DNA of 64,000 nucleotides, taken from positions 124,001 through 188,000 of the forward strand of contig SFFL01000001.1 in the NCBI GenBank assembly GCA_004557825.1, read 5' to 3'. The notes under the pieces were generated by a model. The model did no database searches. It worked only from the letters and a program-made list of their open reading frames with translations, and was not told the DNA's origin. A program made the translations under genes and the position numbers. Of this stretch, positions 21,501-29,984 are shown piece by piece; positions within the stretch are counted from its first letter, which is position 1; every line of letters starts with the position of its first letter. Source of the stretch: Bacteroidales bacterium. Lineage in GTDB: Bacteria > Bacteroidota > Bacteroidia > Bacteroidales > Muribaculaceae.

Positions 21501-22361
21501 AATCTTCTCCACGCCTTCCTCGTCGAGCACGGTCTCGCGGTCGATCACCACTTCATTGCGCTCGATGGAAACCATTTCGCCGGTATCCTCGTCGACGAAG
21601 TCCTCCACCCAGGAGCGGAGCACACGTGCGGCAAGAGTGCGGCCGATGGCCTTCTTGAGGTTGGTTTTGTTTACCTTCACCTCCTCGGCAAGATCGAAGA
21701 TGTCGATGATGTCCTTATCGGTCTCCAGACCGATGGCACGGAGCAGAGTGGTGACGGGAAGTTTCTTTTTGCGGTCGATGTAGGCATACATCACATTGTT
21801 GATGTCGGTGGCGAACTCGATCCAGCTTCCGCGGAAGGGGATGATTCGGGCCGAATACAACTTTGTGCCGTTGCTGTGGGTACTCTGACCGAAGAACACA
21901 CCGGGCGAACGGTGCAGCTGCGATACAACCACACGCTCGGCTCCGTTGATTACGAATGTGCCCTTCTCTGTCATATAGGGGATGGGGCCCAGGTAAACGT
22001 CCTGAATAACAGTGGCGAAGTCCTCGTGGTCAGGGTCGGTGCAATAGAGCTTGAGCTTGGCCTTCAGAGGCACACTGTAGGTGAGTCCGCGCTCCAGGCA
22101 CTCCTCGATGGAGTAGCGGGGCGGATCGATATAATAGTCGAGGAATTCCAGGACAAAGTTATTACGGGTGTCGGCGATGGGGAAGTTCTCGGAGAACACC
22201 TTGTAAAGTCCCTCGTTATTGCGCTTTTCCGGGGGTGTGTCAAGCTGCAGGAAATCCTGGAACGACTTGAGCTGCACCTCGAGGAAGTCGGGGTAAGGAA
22301 GCGGATTCTTTACCGAGGCAAAATTAACACGGGGTTTTGCGGAGGTAGCTGTGGTTGACAT
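18540..22361 (-). CDS. rpoB: DNA-directed RNA polymerase subunit beta
   Basis: The 1273-aa protein starts [19 protein letters not shown] and ends at '[10 protein letters not shown]'. It has the rifampicin-binding region ('[20 protein letters not shown]' followed by [12 protein letters not shown]). The C-terminal block '[14 protein letters not shown]' and '[19 protein letters not shown]' pairs with beta'. It begins 200 nt after rplL, behind its own promoter and an attenuator-like hairpin. Confidence 0.98.
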   Translation of the reverse strand: [1273 protein letters not shown]

Positions 22362-22448
22362 CTATAATAGTGAATTATCTGATGAGAGATTGTGGCTATG
22401 AGGGTGAGAGGGCACTAAGCTAAATAATCTTAAAAAATCATAAACTTA

Positions 22449-22457
22449 GCAAAGTTA
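22449..22457 (-). promoter_or_regulatory. Internal promoter (-7 box) for rpoBC
   Basis: TAACTTTGC on the minus strand, 88 nt before the rpoB ATG and just downstream of the rplL-rpoB hairpin. It gives rpoBC transcription that is independent of the ribosomal protein genes. No clear TTTG at the -33 position. Confidence 0.6.
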
Positions 22458-22493
22458 AGATAAATATGGTTAAACCAGCACCATATTTTACGC

Positions 22494-22533
22494 AAAAAGG
22501 TTAAGCATCTGCTTTAGCAGCAGAAGCTTAACC
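22494..22533 (-). terminator. Attenuator/terminator hairpin between rplL and rpoB
   Basis: GGTTAAGC and GCTTAACC arms (extended by inner CTGCT/AGCAG) form a stem at 22499-22533, followed on the minus strand by TTTTTG. It lies 28 nt after the rplL stop and before the rpoB promoter, as expected of a partial terminator that lowers rpoBC relative to L7/L12. Confidence 0.75.
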
Positions 22534-22561
22534 ATTACGGTCTGAGAGCGTCAGACTTGTA

Positions 22562-22936
22562 TTATTTGAGCTCTACTTCAGCACCGGCTTCCTCGAGAGA
22601 TTTCTTGAGGTTCTCGGCATCGGCTTTGCTCAGGCCTTCCTTAACAACGCTGGGTGCGCCGTCAACGAGTTCCTTAGCTTCCTTCAGACCAAGACCGGCA
22701 AGTTCCTTAACGGCCTTTACAACCTGAAGCTTAGCGGCACCGGCTGATTTGAGAACTACGTCGAAGCTCGACTTCTCCTCAGCAGCGGGAGCACTGGCTG
22801 CGGAACCGGCTGCGACAGCTACAGCAGCTGCGGCGGGTTCGATGCCATGTTCCTCTTTGAGGACGGTAGCGAGTTCGTTTACTTCCTTTACGGTAAGGTT
22901 AACTAATTCTTCTGCAAGAGCTTTGATATCTGCCAT
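22562..22936 (-). CDS. rplL: 50S ribosomal protein L7/L12
   Basis: The 124-aa protein has the N-terminal dimerisation helices ('LAEELVNLTVKEVNELATVL'), an Ala-rich hinge (about 35-52) and a C-terminal domain ('KLQVVKAVKELAGLGLKEAK'). It forms the stalk with L10 and recruits translation factors. It ends the rplKAJL group before the attenuator hairpin. Confidence 0.97.
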   Translation of the reverse strand: MADIKALAEELVNLTVKEVNELATVLKEEHGIEPAAAAVAVAAGSAASAPAAEEKSSFDVVLKSAGAAKLQVVKAVKELAGLGLKEAKELVDGAPSVVKEGLSKADAENLKKSLEEAGAEVELK

Positions 22937-23004
22937 TGTAGTATTGATTTTTGATTGTTTGCGTTAGATAATTTGGAGAATGTTGTGTGGGTTGAACGAG
23001 GTGA

Positions 23005-23529
23005 TTAAGCCTCCTTCTTGGAGAGAGTTTCGAGGATGCCGTGAATCTTGTTGCTACCCGACTGAAGGGCAGAAACGACATTCTTGGCAGGCGACTGGAG
23101 CAGAGCCACAACATCGGCGATAAGCTCGTTCTTGCTCTTGATCGAAGCAAGGGTGTCAAGCTGGTCTTCACCAACGTAAACGGTCTCTTCTACATAAGCG
23201 GCCTTCAGGCGGGGCAGCACATCATCTTTCTTCTTGAAGTTTTTGATGAGCTTGGCCGGAGCATTGCCTGTATTGGCGCACATAATTGAGCTGGCGCCCT
23301 TGAGAGCGGGGAACAGCTCCTCGTAGTTACCATCGAGAGTCTCGAGAGCGTGCTTGAGGAGAGTGTTCTTAACCACCATCAGCTTGATGCCGTCCTTGAA
23401 GCAGGCGCGGCGAAGAGCGGAGGTCTTCTCAGCGTCGAGACCCGAAGTCTCTACCACGTAGAAGCAACCATACTCTTTGATGGTGTCAGCGATTTTCGAT
23501 ATGATGAGTCCTTTCTCTTCTTTTTTCAT
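23005..23529 (-). CDS. rplJ: 50S ribosomal protein L10
   Basis: The 174-aa protein has the L10 globular domain ('KLMVVKNTLLKHALETLDG') and a C-terminal helix that anchors L7/L12. It is 20 nt after rplA and 68 nt before rplL in the conserved order K-A-J-L. Confidence 0.97.
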   Translation of the reverse strand: MKKEEKGLIISKIADTIKEYGCFYVVETSGLDAEKTSALRRACFKDGIKLMVVKNTLLKHALETLDGNYEELFPALKGASSIMCANTGNAPAKLIKNFKKKDDVLPRLKAAYVEETVYVGEDQLDTLASIKSKNELIADVVALLQSPAKNVVSALQSGSNKIHGILETLSKKEA

Positions 23530-23549
23530 TGTCGTAGTCGGTTTTGAGA

Positions 23550-24245
23550 TTAGTCCTCAATGGATTTAGAATCGACTTTGATGCCGGGGCCCATTGTGCT
23601 CGAAACGTAGATGCTCTTGATATAGGTACCCTTTGCAGTAGCGGGTTTGAGTTTGATCAGGGTGTTGATAAATTCGCGGGCGTTCTCGGCCATTTGCTTC
23701 GGTGTGAACGACACCTTGCCGATGGATGTGTGAACGATACCGTTCTTATCTACCTTGAAGTCGATCTTACCCTTCTTAACCTCCTCAACAGCCTTGGCAA
23801 CGTCCTGTGTGACGGTACCGCTCTTGGGGTTAGGCATCAGGCCACGCGGACCGAGAACACGGCCGAGAGCACCGATTTTACCCATGATGGCGGGCTGAGT
23901 GATGATGACGTCAACATCGGTCCAGCCACCCTTGATTTTGTCGATGTACTCGTCAAGGCCGACATAGTCGGCGCCGGCAGCCTTGGCTGCGGTCTCCTGA
24001 TCGGGGGTGCAAAGTACAAGCACGCGCACCTGCTTACCGGTTCCGTGGGGCAGGGTTACCACGCCACGTACCATCTGGTTGGCCTTGCGGGGGTCAACAC
24101 CCAGGCGAACGTCGATATCGAAAGATGCGTCGAACTTAGCGTAATTTGTTTCTTTTACCTTTTCGGCAGCCTCTGCGAGCGAGTAAGCTTTCCCGGCTTC
24201 AATCTTCGATAAAGCTAACTTCTGATTCTTAGTAAGTTTTCCCAT
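23550..24245 (-). CDS. rplA: 50S ribosomal protein L1
   Basis: The 231-aa protein has the L1 signature ('GRVLGPRGLMPNPKSGTV') and the N-terminal 'KFDASFDIDVRLGVDPRKA'. It forms the L1 stalk at the E site, and in other bacteria represses its own operon. It follows rplK by 15 nt. Confidence 0.97.
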   Translation of the reverse strand: MGKLTKNQKLALSKIEAGKAYSLAEAAEKVKETNYAKFDASFDIDVRLGVDPRKANQMVRGVVTLPHGTGKQVRVLVLCTPDQETAAKAAGADYVGLDEYIDKIKGGWTDVDVIITQPAIMGKIGALGRVLGPRGLMPNPKSGTVTQDVAKAVEEVKKGKIDFKVDKNGIVHTSIGKVSFTPKQMAENAREFINTLIKLKPATAKGTYIKSIYVSSTMGPGIKVDSKSIED

Positions 24246-24260
24246 TTCAATTGAAGTTTA

Positions 24261-24704
24261 TTAGTTGTTTGCGGGGAAAGCACCCTTTACGGTGATACCC
24301 ATGCTTCTGGCAGTACCGGCAACCATCTTCATGGCTGACTCTACGGTAAAACAGTTCAAATCCGGCATTTTGTCTTCAGCAATTGTCTTTACCTGATCCC
24401 AAGTGACTTCTGCAACCTTAGTACGGTTGGGCTGCGAAGAGCCTTTCTTTACCTTGGTAGCTTCGAGAAGCTGCACGGCTACAGGAGGAGTCTTTACGAT
24501 AAAGTCGAAGCTCTTATCTGTGTAATAGGTGATTACAACAGGAAGAACCTTACCGGCCTTATCCTGGGTGCGGGCATTGAATTGCTTGCAAAATTCCATG
24601 ATGTTGATACCCTTGGAACCCAGGGCAGGACCTACTGGGGGCGAGGGGTTTGCAGCACCACCTTTAATCTGCAATTTGATCTGTCCAGCAATTTCTTTTG
24701 CCAT
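24261..24704 (-). CDS. rplK: 50S ribosomal protein L11
   Basis: The 147-aa protein shows the L11 start 'IKLQIKGGAANPSPPVGPAL' and the C-terminal rRNA-binding part ('MPDLNCFTVESAMKMVAGTA'). It lies 161 nt after nusG; that gap holds no gene or clear signal. Confidence 0.97.
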   Translation of the reverse strand: MAKEIAGQIKLQIKGGAANPSPPVGPALGSKGINIMEFCKQFNARTQDKAGKVLPVVITYYTDKSFDFIVKTPPVAVQLLEATKVKKGSSQPNRTKVAEVTWDQVKTIAEDKMPDLNCFTVESAMKMVAGTARSMGITVKGAFPANN

Positions 24705-24865
24705 TGTGATTAAAGCTTTTAATATTTAACGAAATGCGCCTATCCGTTAACGGACACCCTTGGCAGCCCGTAACTGCTGCCGATGTCCTCCGGCAAGGAC
24801 ACTGATACTTACTTGCCTAAAGGGGCAAGGCCTTCAAAGCAAAGGCCGGTGTTCACCCACCGGTC

Positions 24866-25456
24866 TTATTCGCGCTCTACCTGAGAGTTCTCAAGTTCAA
24901 GCGGTGTTTCGCGTCCGAAGATGCGAACACTCACCTTGAGTTTCTTCTTGTCGGGGAAAACATCGGTAACCTTTCCGTTGAAGCCGGTGAACGGACCGTA
25001 GTTGACCTTGACGGTCTCGCCTACGATGTAGTCGTTGACTCCTTCTTCAAGATTCTCGTTGATTTCATCGGCAGTGCCAAGCATACGCATAACTTCGCTC
25101 TCGCGCAGCGGTTCAGGTTTTGCATCCTTGCCGCGGCCCTTGAGGAAGTCAATCACATTAGTAGTGTTGGTAAGCTCATGCACCACTTCGCCCACAAGCT
25201 CCGCCTCGATAAACACGTAGCCGGAATAAAGGTTGCGTTCTTTCACTACCTTTTTTCCGTTCTTTACCGTGAGCACCTTCTCGGTGGGAATGAGCACCTG
25301 AAAAACGTGGTTGCCCAGGTCGGTGTTTTTGATAGCACCGTCGAGGAGTTCCTTTACCTTTGCTTCCTTTCCGGAAATGGCACGCAGCACGTACCATGCC
25401 CGCAGGGGCTTCTTCACGGTCGGAGTGTTTTCGGTATTCTTTTCAGACATTTTCAA
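24866..25456 (-). CDS. nusG: Transcription termination/antitermination protein NusG
   Basis: The 196-aa protein has an NGN domain ('RAWYVLRAISGKEAKVKELL', 'LYSGYVFIEAEL') and a C-terminal KOW domain ('VKVNYGPFTGFNGKVTDVFP'). It links RNA polymerase to the ribosome or Rho. It follows secE by 18 nt. A second ATG two codons in (25450) is an equally possible start. Confidence 0.96.
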   Translation of the reverse strand: MKMSEKNTENTPTVKKPLRAWYVLRAISGKEAKVKELLDGAIKNTDLGNHVFQVLIPTEKVLTVKNGKKVVKERNLYSGYVFIEAELVGEVVHELTNTTNVIDFLKGRGKDAKPEPLRESEVMRMLGTADEINENLEEGVNDYIVGETVKVNYGPFTGFNGKVTDVFPDKKKLKVSVRIFGRETPLELENSQVERE

Positions 25457-25474
25457 TTACCACTTTGGAGGTGA

Positions 25475-25675
25475 TTACTTATGGAGGCTGTAGATAAAGT
25501 GCATCAGATTTTCGACCACCTGATCCATGACTAAGATAATCAAGGCGATTATCACGGAAGCAAGCATCACGATGCAGGCACTCTTAATCAGCTGCGTTTT
25601 TGTAGGCCAGGAAGTCTTGTAACTGAGTTCGTCGTAAGACTCCTCTATGCTCGTAAGTAATTTCAATTTTTTCAT
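25475..25675 (-). CDS. secE: Preprotein translocase subunit SecE
   Basis: ATG at 25675 gives a 66-aa protein with the SecE amphipathic helix ('SYDELSYKTSWPTKTQLIKS') and one membrane helix ('ACIVMLASVIIALIILVMD'). A longer frame from 25747 starts inside the tRNA-Trp gene and is not credible. SecE clamps the SecY channel. It lies between tRNA-Trp and nusG, the usual position. Confidence 0.95.
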   Translation of the reverse strand: MKKLKLLTSIEESYDELSYKTSWPTKTQLIKSACIVMLASVIIALIILVMDQVVENLMHFIYSLHK

Positions 25676-25689
25676 CTGTAATTTTTTAG

Positions 25690-25762
25690 CACGGGTTGAG
25701 AGACTCGAACTCCCGACACCTGGTTTTGGAGACCAGTGCTCTACCAACTGAGCTAAACCCGT
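25690..25762 (-). tRNA. tRNA-Trp (CCA)
   Basis: The cloverleaf has acceptor ACGGGTT/AACCCGT and anticodon stem CTGGT/ACCAG around loop CTCCAAA (anticodon CCA). It lies between tuf and secE, a typical Bacteroidota arrangement. No CCA is encoded. Confidence 0.95.
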
Positions 25763-25766
25763 AGAT

Positions 25767-25808
25767 AAGGTGCCGGAGCCTCCGTTTCCGGAATCCTTCC
25801 GGCACCTT
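25767..25808 (-). other. 10-bp hairpin between tuf and tRNA-Trp
   Basis: AAGGTGCCGG pairs with CCGGCACCTT and the stem ends 4 nt before the tRNA 5' end. No T-run follows, so it is more likely a processing or mRNA 3'-end signal for tuf than a terminator. Confidence 0.55.
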
Positions 25809-25859
25809 GTATCGATTTTGTCGGTGGCGTCTCAACTGTGAGCCCGCCTGCGGCAAGTA

Positions 25860-27044
25860 TTAGTCGAGGATCTCAGTGATCTGGCCCGAACCTACGGTGC
25901 GGCCGCCTTCACGGATGGCGAAACGAAGACCCTGATCGCAGGCTACCGGAGTAATGAGGTCGACGATGATCTCAACGTGGTCGCCGGGCATTACCATTTC
26001 TACACCTTCGGGAAGAGTGATCTCACCGGTTACATCGAGTGTACGGATGTAGAACTGAGGACGATAGTGGTTGTGGAACGGAGTGTGACGGCCACCTTCT
26101 TCCTTCTTCAGGATATATACGGAAGCTTTGAACTTCGAGTGGGGCTTAACAAGACCCGGGTGGCAGATTACCATACCACGACGGATGTCCTTCTTGTCGA
26201 TACCGCGGAGAAGCAGACCTACGTTATCACCGGCTTCGCCCTGATCGAGGAGCTTGCGGAACATTTCCACACCGGTTACGGTCGACTTCATGTCGGCGCC
26301 AAGACCCATGATCTGTACTTCGTCGCCTACCTTAACAACGCCGGTTTCGATACGGCCGGTAGCAACAGTACCACGACCTGTGATCGAGAAGACGTCCTCA
26401 ACAGGCATCAGGAAGGGTTTATCGATGTCGCGGGGAGGCAGGGGAATCCATGTATCAACGGCATCCATAAGCTCCATAACCTTCTCTTCCCACTGGGGTT
26501 CGCCATTGAGGGCGCCGAGTGCGGAACCGCGGATGATAGGAGTGTTGTCGCCGTCGTAATCGTAAGCTGCGAGAAGTTCGCGCATTTCCATTTCAACGAG
26601 TTCGAGCATCTCTTCGTCGTCGACCATATCGCACTTGTTCAGGAAGACAACCAGACGGGGTACGTTCACCTGACGGGCGAGAAGGATGTGCTCGCGGGTC
26701 TGGGGCATAGGACCGTCAGTTGCAGCAACTACGATGATAGCGCCATCCATCTGAGCGGCACCGGTAACCATGTTCTTCACATAGTCGGCGTGTCCCGGGC
26801 AGTCAACGTGTGCGTAGTGGCGGTTAGCTGTCTCATACTCTACGTGAGCGGTGTTGATGGTGATACCACGTTCCTTTTCCTCGGGAGCGTTGTCAATCTG
26901 GTCGAAGGACTTAACCTCGGAGAGGCCTTTCTTAGCGAGGACGGTGGTGATAGCAGCCGTCAGAGTGGTTTTACCGTGGTCAACGTGACCGATGGTACCG
27001 ATGTTAACATGCGGTTTGGTTCTTTCGAATTTCTCTTTAGCCAT
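25860..27044 (-). CDS. tuf: Translation elongation factor Tu
   Basis: The 394-aa GTPase has the P-loop GHVDHGKT (19-26), the DCPGHADYVKNM switch region and NKCDMVDD. Domains 2 and 3 follow ('VATGRIETGVVKVGDEVQIM'). It delivers aminoacyl-tRNA to the ribosome. It is sandwiched between four upstream tRNA genes and tRNA-Trp/secE in one apparent transcription unit. Confidence 0.98.
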   Translation of the reverse strand: MAKEKFERTKPHVNIGTIGHVDHGKTTLTAAITTVLAKKGLSEVKSFDQIDNAPEEKERGITINTAHVEYETANRHYAHVDCPGHADYVKNMVTGAAQMDGAIIVVAATDGPMPQTREHILLARQVNVPRLVVFLNKCDMVDDEEMLELVEMEMRELLAAYDYDGDNTPIIRGSALGALNGEPQWEEKVMELMDAVDTWIPLPPRDIDKPFLMPVEDVFSITGRGTVATGRIETGVVKVGDEVQIMGLGADMKSTVTGVEMFRKLLDQGEAGDNVGLLLRGIDKKDIRRGMVICHPGLVKPHSKFKASVYILKKEEGGRHTPFHNHYRPQFYIRTLDVTGEITLPEGVEMVMPGDHVEIIVDLITPVACDQGLRFAIREGGRTVGSGQITEILD

Positions 27045-27342
27045 AACTTGCTATAAATCTATTTTTGGTGATTAGAATCGTTTGGAAGCCCGGAGAGCGC
27101 CGGTTTAGCGCAGAAAGCCAACCGTCAGTTAGTTGCTCCACCCACCCGCAAGGGGAAGGATTCCGAGGCCGCAGGGGCCGTTAACGACTGACAACGATTG
27201 GCAGCATCTGTATCCGATCGCCCTCTGGCGGAGCGCAAGACCCTTTCGGAATCCAACGCGACCGGCGGGGCTGCCGGGGTTGATTTCAGCGGAATTGCCA
27301 CGACAATGACTGGCACTATCGGGGCTATCACGCTTTCTTCTG
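27045..27342 (-). other. Non-coding spacer between tRNA-Thr(GGT) and tuf
   Basis: About 300 nt with no credible gene. It contains a long-range inverted pair GGATTCCGA / TCGGAATCC (about 27157 and 27245) and other short G/C-rich stems. It is probably a structured spacer removed when the tRNAs are processed from the tuf transcript. Confidence 0.4.
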
Positions 27343-27414
<72 letters not shown>

Positions 27415-27464
27415 AAAATTTGTGTCCGAGCCGGAGCGGCTCTTAAGGCCTCAGCCTTGATTAG

Positions 27465-27537
27465 AGCGGAAGACGAGGCTCAAACTCGCGACCCTCAGCT
27501 TGGAAGGCTGATGCTCTATCAACTGAGCTACTTCCGC
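27465..27537 (-). tRNA. tRNA-Gly (TCC)
   Basis: Acceptor GCGGAAG/CTTCCGC is perfect. Anticodon stem TCAGC/GCTGA holds loop CTTCCAA, anticodon TCC. Confidence 0.95.
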
Positions 27538-27578
27538 AGGACTCTCCTGTATCCGGCAGGCGGAAACGGAAGATTTTG

Positions 27579-27660
27579 TGGGCGCGGATGGATTCGAACC
27601 ACCGAAGGCAAAGCCAGCAGATTTACAGTCTGCCCCATTTGGCCACTCTGGAACACGCCC
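27579..27660 (-). tRNA. tRNA-Tyr (GTA)
   Basis: A class II tRNA (82 nt with a long variable arm). Anticodon stem GCAGA/TCTGC around CTGTAAA gives GTA. Acceptor GGGCGTG/CGCGCCC. Confidence 0.95.
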
Positions 27661-27698
27661 TATAGCGAATTTACATTTTCCAAATGCATTTTCAACTG

Positions 27699-27772
27699 AG
27701 CCTCTTGTCGGATTCGAACCAACGACCCCGAGATTACAAATCACGTGCTCTGGCCAACTGAGCTAAAGAGGC
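27699..27772 (-). tRNA. tRNA-Thr (TGT)
   Basis: Acceptor GCCTCTT/AAGAGGC is perfect. Anticodon loop TTTGTAA gives TGT; its stem CGTGA/TCTCG has one T-T mismatch. First gene after the promoter at 27828. Confidence 0.93.
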
Positions 27773-27827
27773 ATTTCAAAGAACTAATTTCGACGGCTTG
27801 CCGTGGGGGTTCCGTCTCATTTGCGGT

Positions 27828-27860
27828 GCAAAGTTAAGCAGGATTTTTGAATTGACCAAA
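27828..27860 (-). promoter_or_regulatory. Promoter of the tRNA-tuf-secE operon
   Basis: On the minus strand TTTG (27857-27860) is followed after 20 nt by TAACTTTG (27829-27836), an ideal Bacteroidota promoter. It lies about 55 nt before tRNA-Thr(TGT). Confidence 0.85.
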
Positions 27861-28092
27861 TCTTTCAATGAAAAAAATCAAAAAAATTCTCTTTCAAAAC
27901 CTCAATACGCTCATTCACCGCCGCCCCGAGACTACTTATCTCCCCGAAAAACAGCCATTCGCCACTCTGCAACCCAATTTAAACAACCTTCCGGCTAAAA
28001 CATCTCTCGTAAGCAAGAGATATACCTATTATAAAATATCTCCCGGCAGCAAGAAATATATAATAAGGTGTGGCGCCGTTCATATTTTTTTG

Positions 28093-28100
28093 TAATTTTG
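28093..28100 (+). promoter_or_regulatory. -7 promoter box of the aminopeptidase P gene
   Basis: TAATTTTG followed by C, 91 nt before the start at 28191. The 290-nt spacer between it and the tRNA promoter holds only a 75-codon frame that does not look like a gene. Confidence 0.55.
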
Positions 28101-28190
28101 CATCGTCGCGGGCAAAAACACCCCCGGCAACAAACCCACACGCCGCTAAACGGCCCCTAAACCACCAGCCGCTACCCGGCCTCAAACACT

Positions 28191-29984
28191 ATGACTATGA
28201 AAGAAGAAATAATTGCACGGCTCGCAGCCTTCCGCGCCGAAATGACGCGCGAAGGTGTGGCTGCCGCTATCATCCCGCAAACCGACCCCCATCTGGGCGA
28301 ATACATCGCTGACCACTGGCAGGTACGCCGCTGGCTCTCAGGCTTCACCGGTTCGGCCGGCACCCTCGTCATCACCGACCGCGAGGCATTCCTCTGGACC
28401 GACTCCCGCTATTTCCTCCAGGCCGCCCAGCAGCTTGAAGGCACCACCATAACGCTGATGAAGGAGGGTCTGCCCGAAACACCCGGCATTACTCCCTATC
28501 TCATCTCGCATCTCGTAAAAGGCGCAACAGTAGGTATCGACGGCCTGCTCTTCTCCTCTACGGCTGTGGCACAGCTGCGCAGCTCGCTCGAAAAGCACGG
28601 TCTGAAGCTCAACGCCCACTTCTCCCCCATCGACGCCTGCTGGAAAGACCGCCCCGCACTGCCCGACGCGCCGGTATTCGTTCACGATGAGAAATATGCC
28701 GGACGCGCCGCCGCCGACAAGATTGCCGACATCCTCCGCGAAGTGAAGGAGCAGGGCGCCACCGCGCTGCTCATCTCCGACCTGGCCGAAGTGGCCTGGA
28801 CGCTCAACATCCGTTCGCGCGACGTCAACTGCAACCCCGTAGCTACCTCTTTCCTCTACCTCGCACCCATCGGCAGCACACTCTTTATCGACGAAGTGAA
28901 GGTCGACGAGGCTACTCGCACCTACCTCGCATCGGCCAACGTAGCCGTGGCACCCTACTCCGCCATTCTTGATTTTCTCAAAGCGCTTCCCGCCGACGCC
29001 ACAGTGCTCTACGAAGCACCCCGCACAGCCGACCGGCTTGTCGATGCTCTCGGTCTGCGCGGCGTAGCCGGTGCATCGCCCGTGCCGATGATGAAAGCGG
29101 TGAAAAACTCCACTCAGATTGCCGGAATCCGCAACGCTATGGAGAAGGATGGCGCAGCTCTCGTTGGTGCCTTTATGGAGATAGAGCGCCGTATGCGTCA
29201 AGGCATTAAGCTCACCGAACTCGACGTGGCCGACATCCTCACCGAATACCGCTCGCAGCAGGAACTTTATTTCGACGAATCGTTTGAAACAATTGCCGGA
29301 TACGGCCCCCACGGCGCCATCGTCCACTACTCCGCCACCGAGGAAAGCAGCGTGGAAATCCATCCCGAAGGGCTGCTGCTCATCGACTCCGGAGCACAAT
29401 ATCTCGACGGCACCACCGACATCACCCGCACCATCGCCATGGGCACACCTACCAATCAGGAGCGCCACGATTTCACCCTGGTAATGAAGGGACACATCGC
29501 CCTGGCTTCGGCCATCTACCCCGAAGGCACCCGCGGCGACCAGCTCGACGTGCTCGCCCATCAGTATCTCTGGCGCGACGGAGCCAACTACCTCCACGGC
29601 ACCGGTCACGGCGTAGGGCACTTCCTCAATGTGCACGAAGGCCCGCAGAGCATCCGCCTCAACCACATGCCCGCCACCCTCCGTCCCGGTATGCTCACCT
29701 CCGACGAGCCGGGTCTCTACCGCGCCGGCATCCACGGCATCCGCTGCGAGAACCTGGTGCTCACCGTCAACGCCTTCACCACCGAATTCGGCCGTTTCTA
29801 CCGTTTCGAGCCTATGACCCTCTTTCCCTGGGATCTGAGCCTGTTCGACACTGCTATTATGACCGACGAGGAAATCAACTGGGTCAACGGCTACCACCAG
29901 ACCGTGAGAGAGCGTCTGTGGCCCCGCCTCAACGATCAGCAGAAAGCCTGGCTTCAGGAAAAGACCCGTCCGCTCACACGCTGA
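28191..29984 (+). CDS. Xaa-Pro aminopeptidase (aminopeptidase P family, M24)
   Basis: The 597-aa protein is of the long, eukaryotic-like aminopeptidase P type. It has a creatinase-N domain (about 5-135), a second such domain, and a C-terminal pita-bread catalytic domain (about 305-530). Metal-binding segments are visible: 'LLIDSGAQYLDGTTDITRT' (two Asp), 'HGTGHGVGHFLNVHEGPQ' (His, Glu) and 'GIRCENLVL' (Glu). It releases N-terminal residues preceding proline. It is cytoplasmic (no signal peptide). A start at the ATG two codons downstream is possible. The stop codon falls in a 20-bp tandem duplication (29967-30006). Confidence 0.9.
   Translation: MTMKEEIIARLAAFRAEMTREGVAAAIIPQTDPHLGEYIADHWQVRRWLSGFTGSAGTLVITDREAFLWTDSRYFLQAAQQLEGTTITLMKEGLPETPGITPYLISHLVKGATVGIDGLLFSSTAVAQLRSSLEKHGLKLNAHFSPIDACWKDRPALPDAPVFVHDEKYAGRAAADKIADILREVKEQGATALLISDLAEVAWTLNIRSRDVNCNPVATSFLYLAPIGSTLFIDEVKVDEATRTYLASANVAVAPYSAILDFLKALPADATVLYEAPRTADRLVDALGLRGVAGASPVPMMKAVKNSTQIAGIRNAMEKDGAALVGAFMEIERRMRQGIKLTELDVADILTEYRSQQELYFDESFETIAGYGPHGAIVHYSATEESSVEIHPEGLLLIDSGAQYLDGTTDITRTIAMGTPTNQERHDFTLVMKGHIALASAIYPEGTRGDQLDVLAHQYLWRDGANYLHGTGHGVGHFLNVHEGPQSIRLNHMPATLRPGMLTSDEPGLYRAGIHGIRCENLVLTVNAFTTEFGRFYRFEPMTLFPWDLSLFDTAIMTDEEINWVNGYHQTVRERLWPRLNDQQKAWLQEKTRPLTR

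Noticed and set aside
25676..25747. 24-residue N-terminal extension of SecE
   Set aside because: It lies in the tRNA-Trp gene.
27868..28095. 75-codon plus-strand frame between tRNA-Thr and the aminopeptidase gene
   Set aside because: No family, no promoter in the right place (it starts in the tRNA promoter region), low-complexity start and atypical codon use.
28338..29897. 519-codon minus-strand frame opposite the aminopeptidase gene
   Set aside because: Shadow of a well-supported M24 peptidase; no motifs and no promoter.
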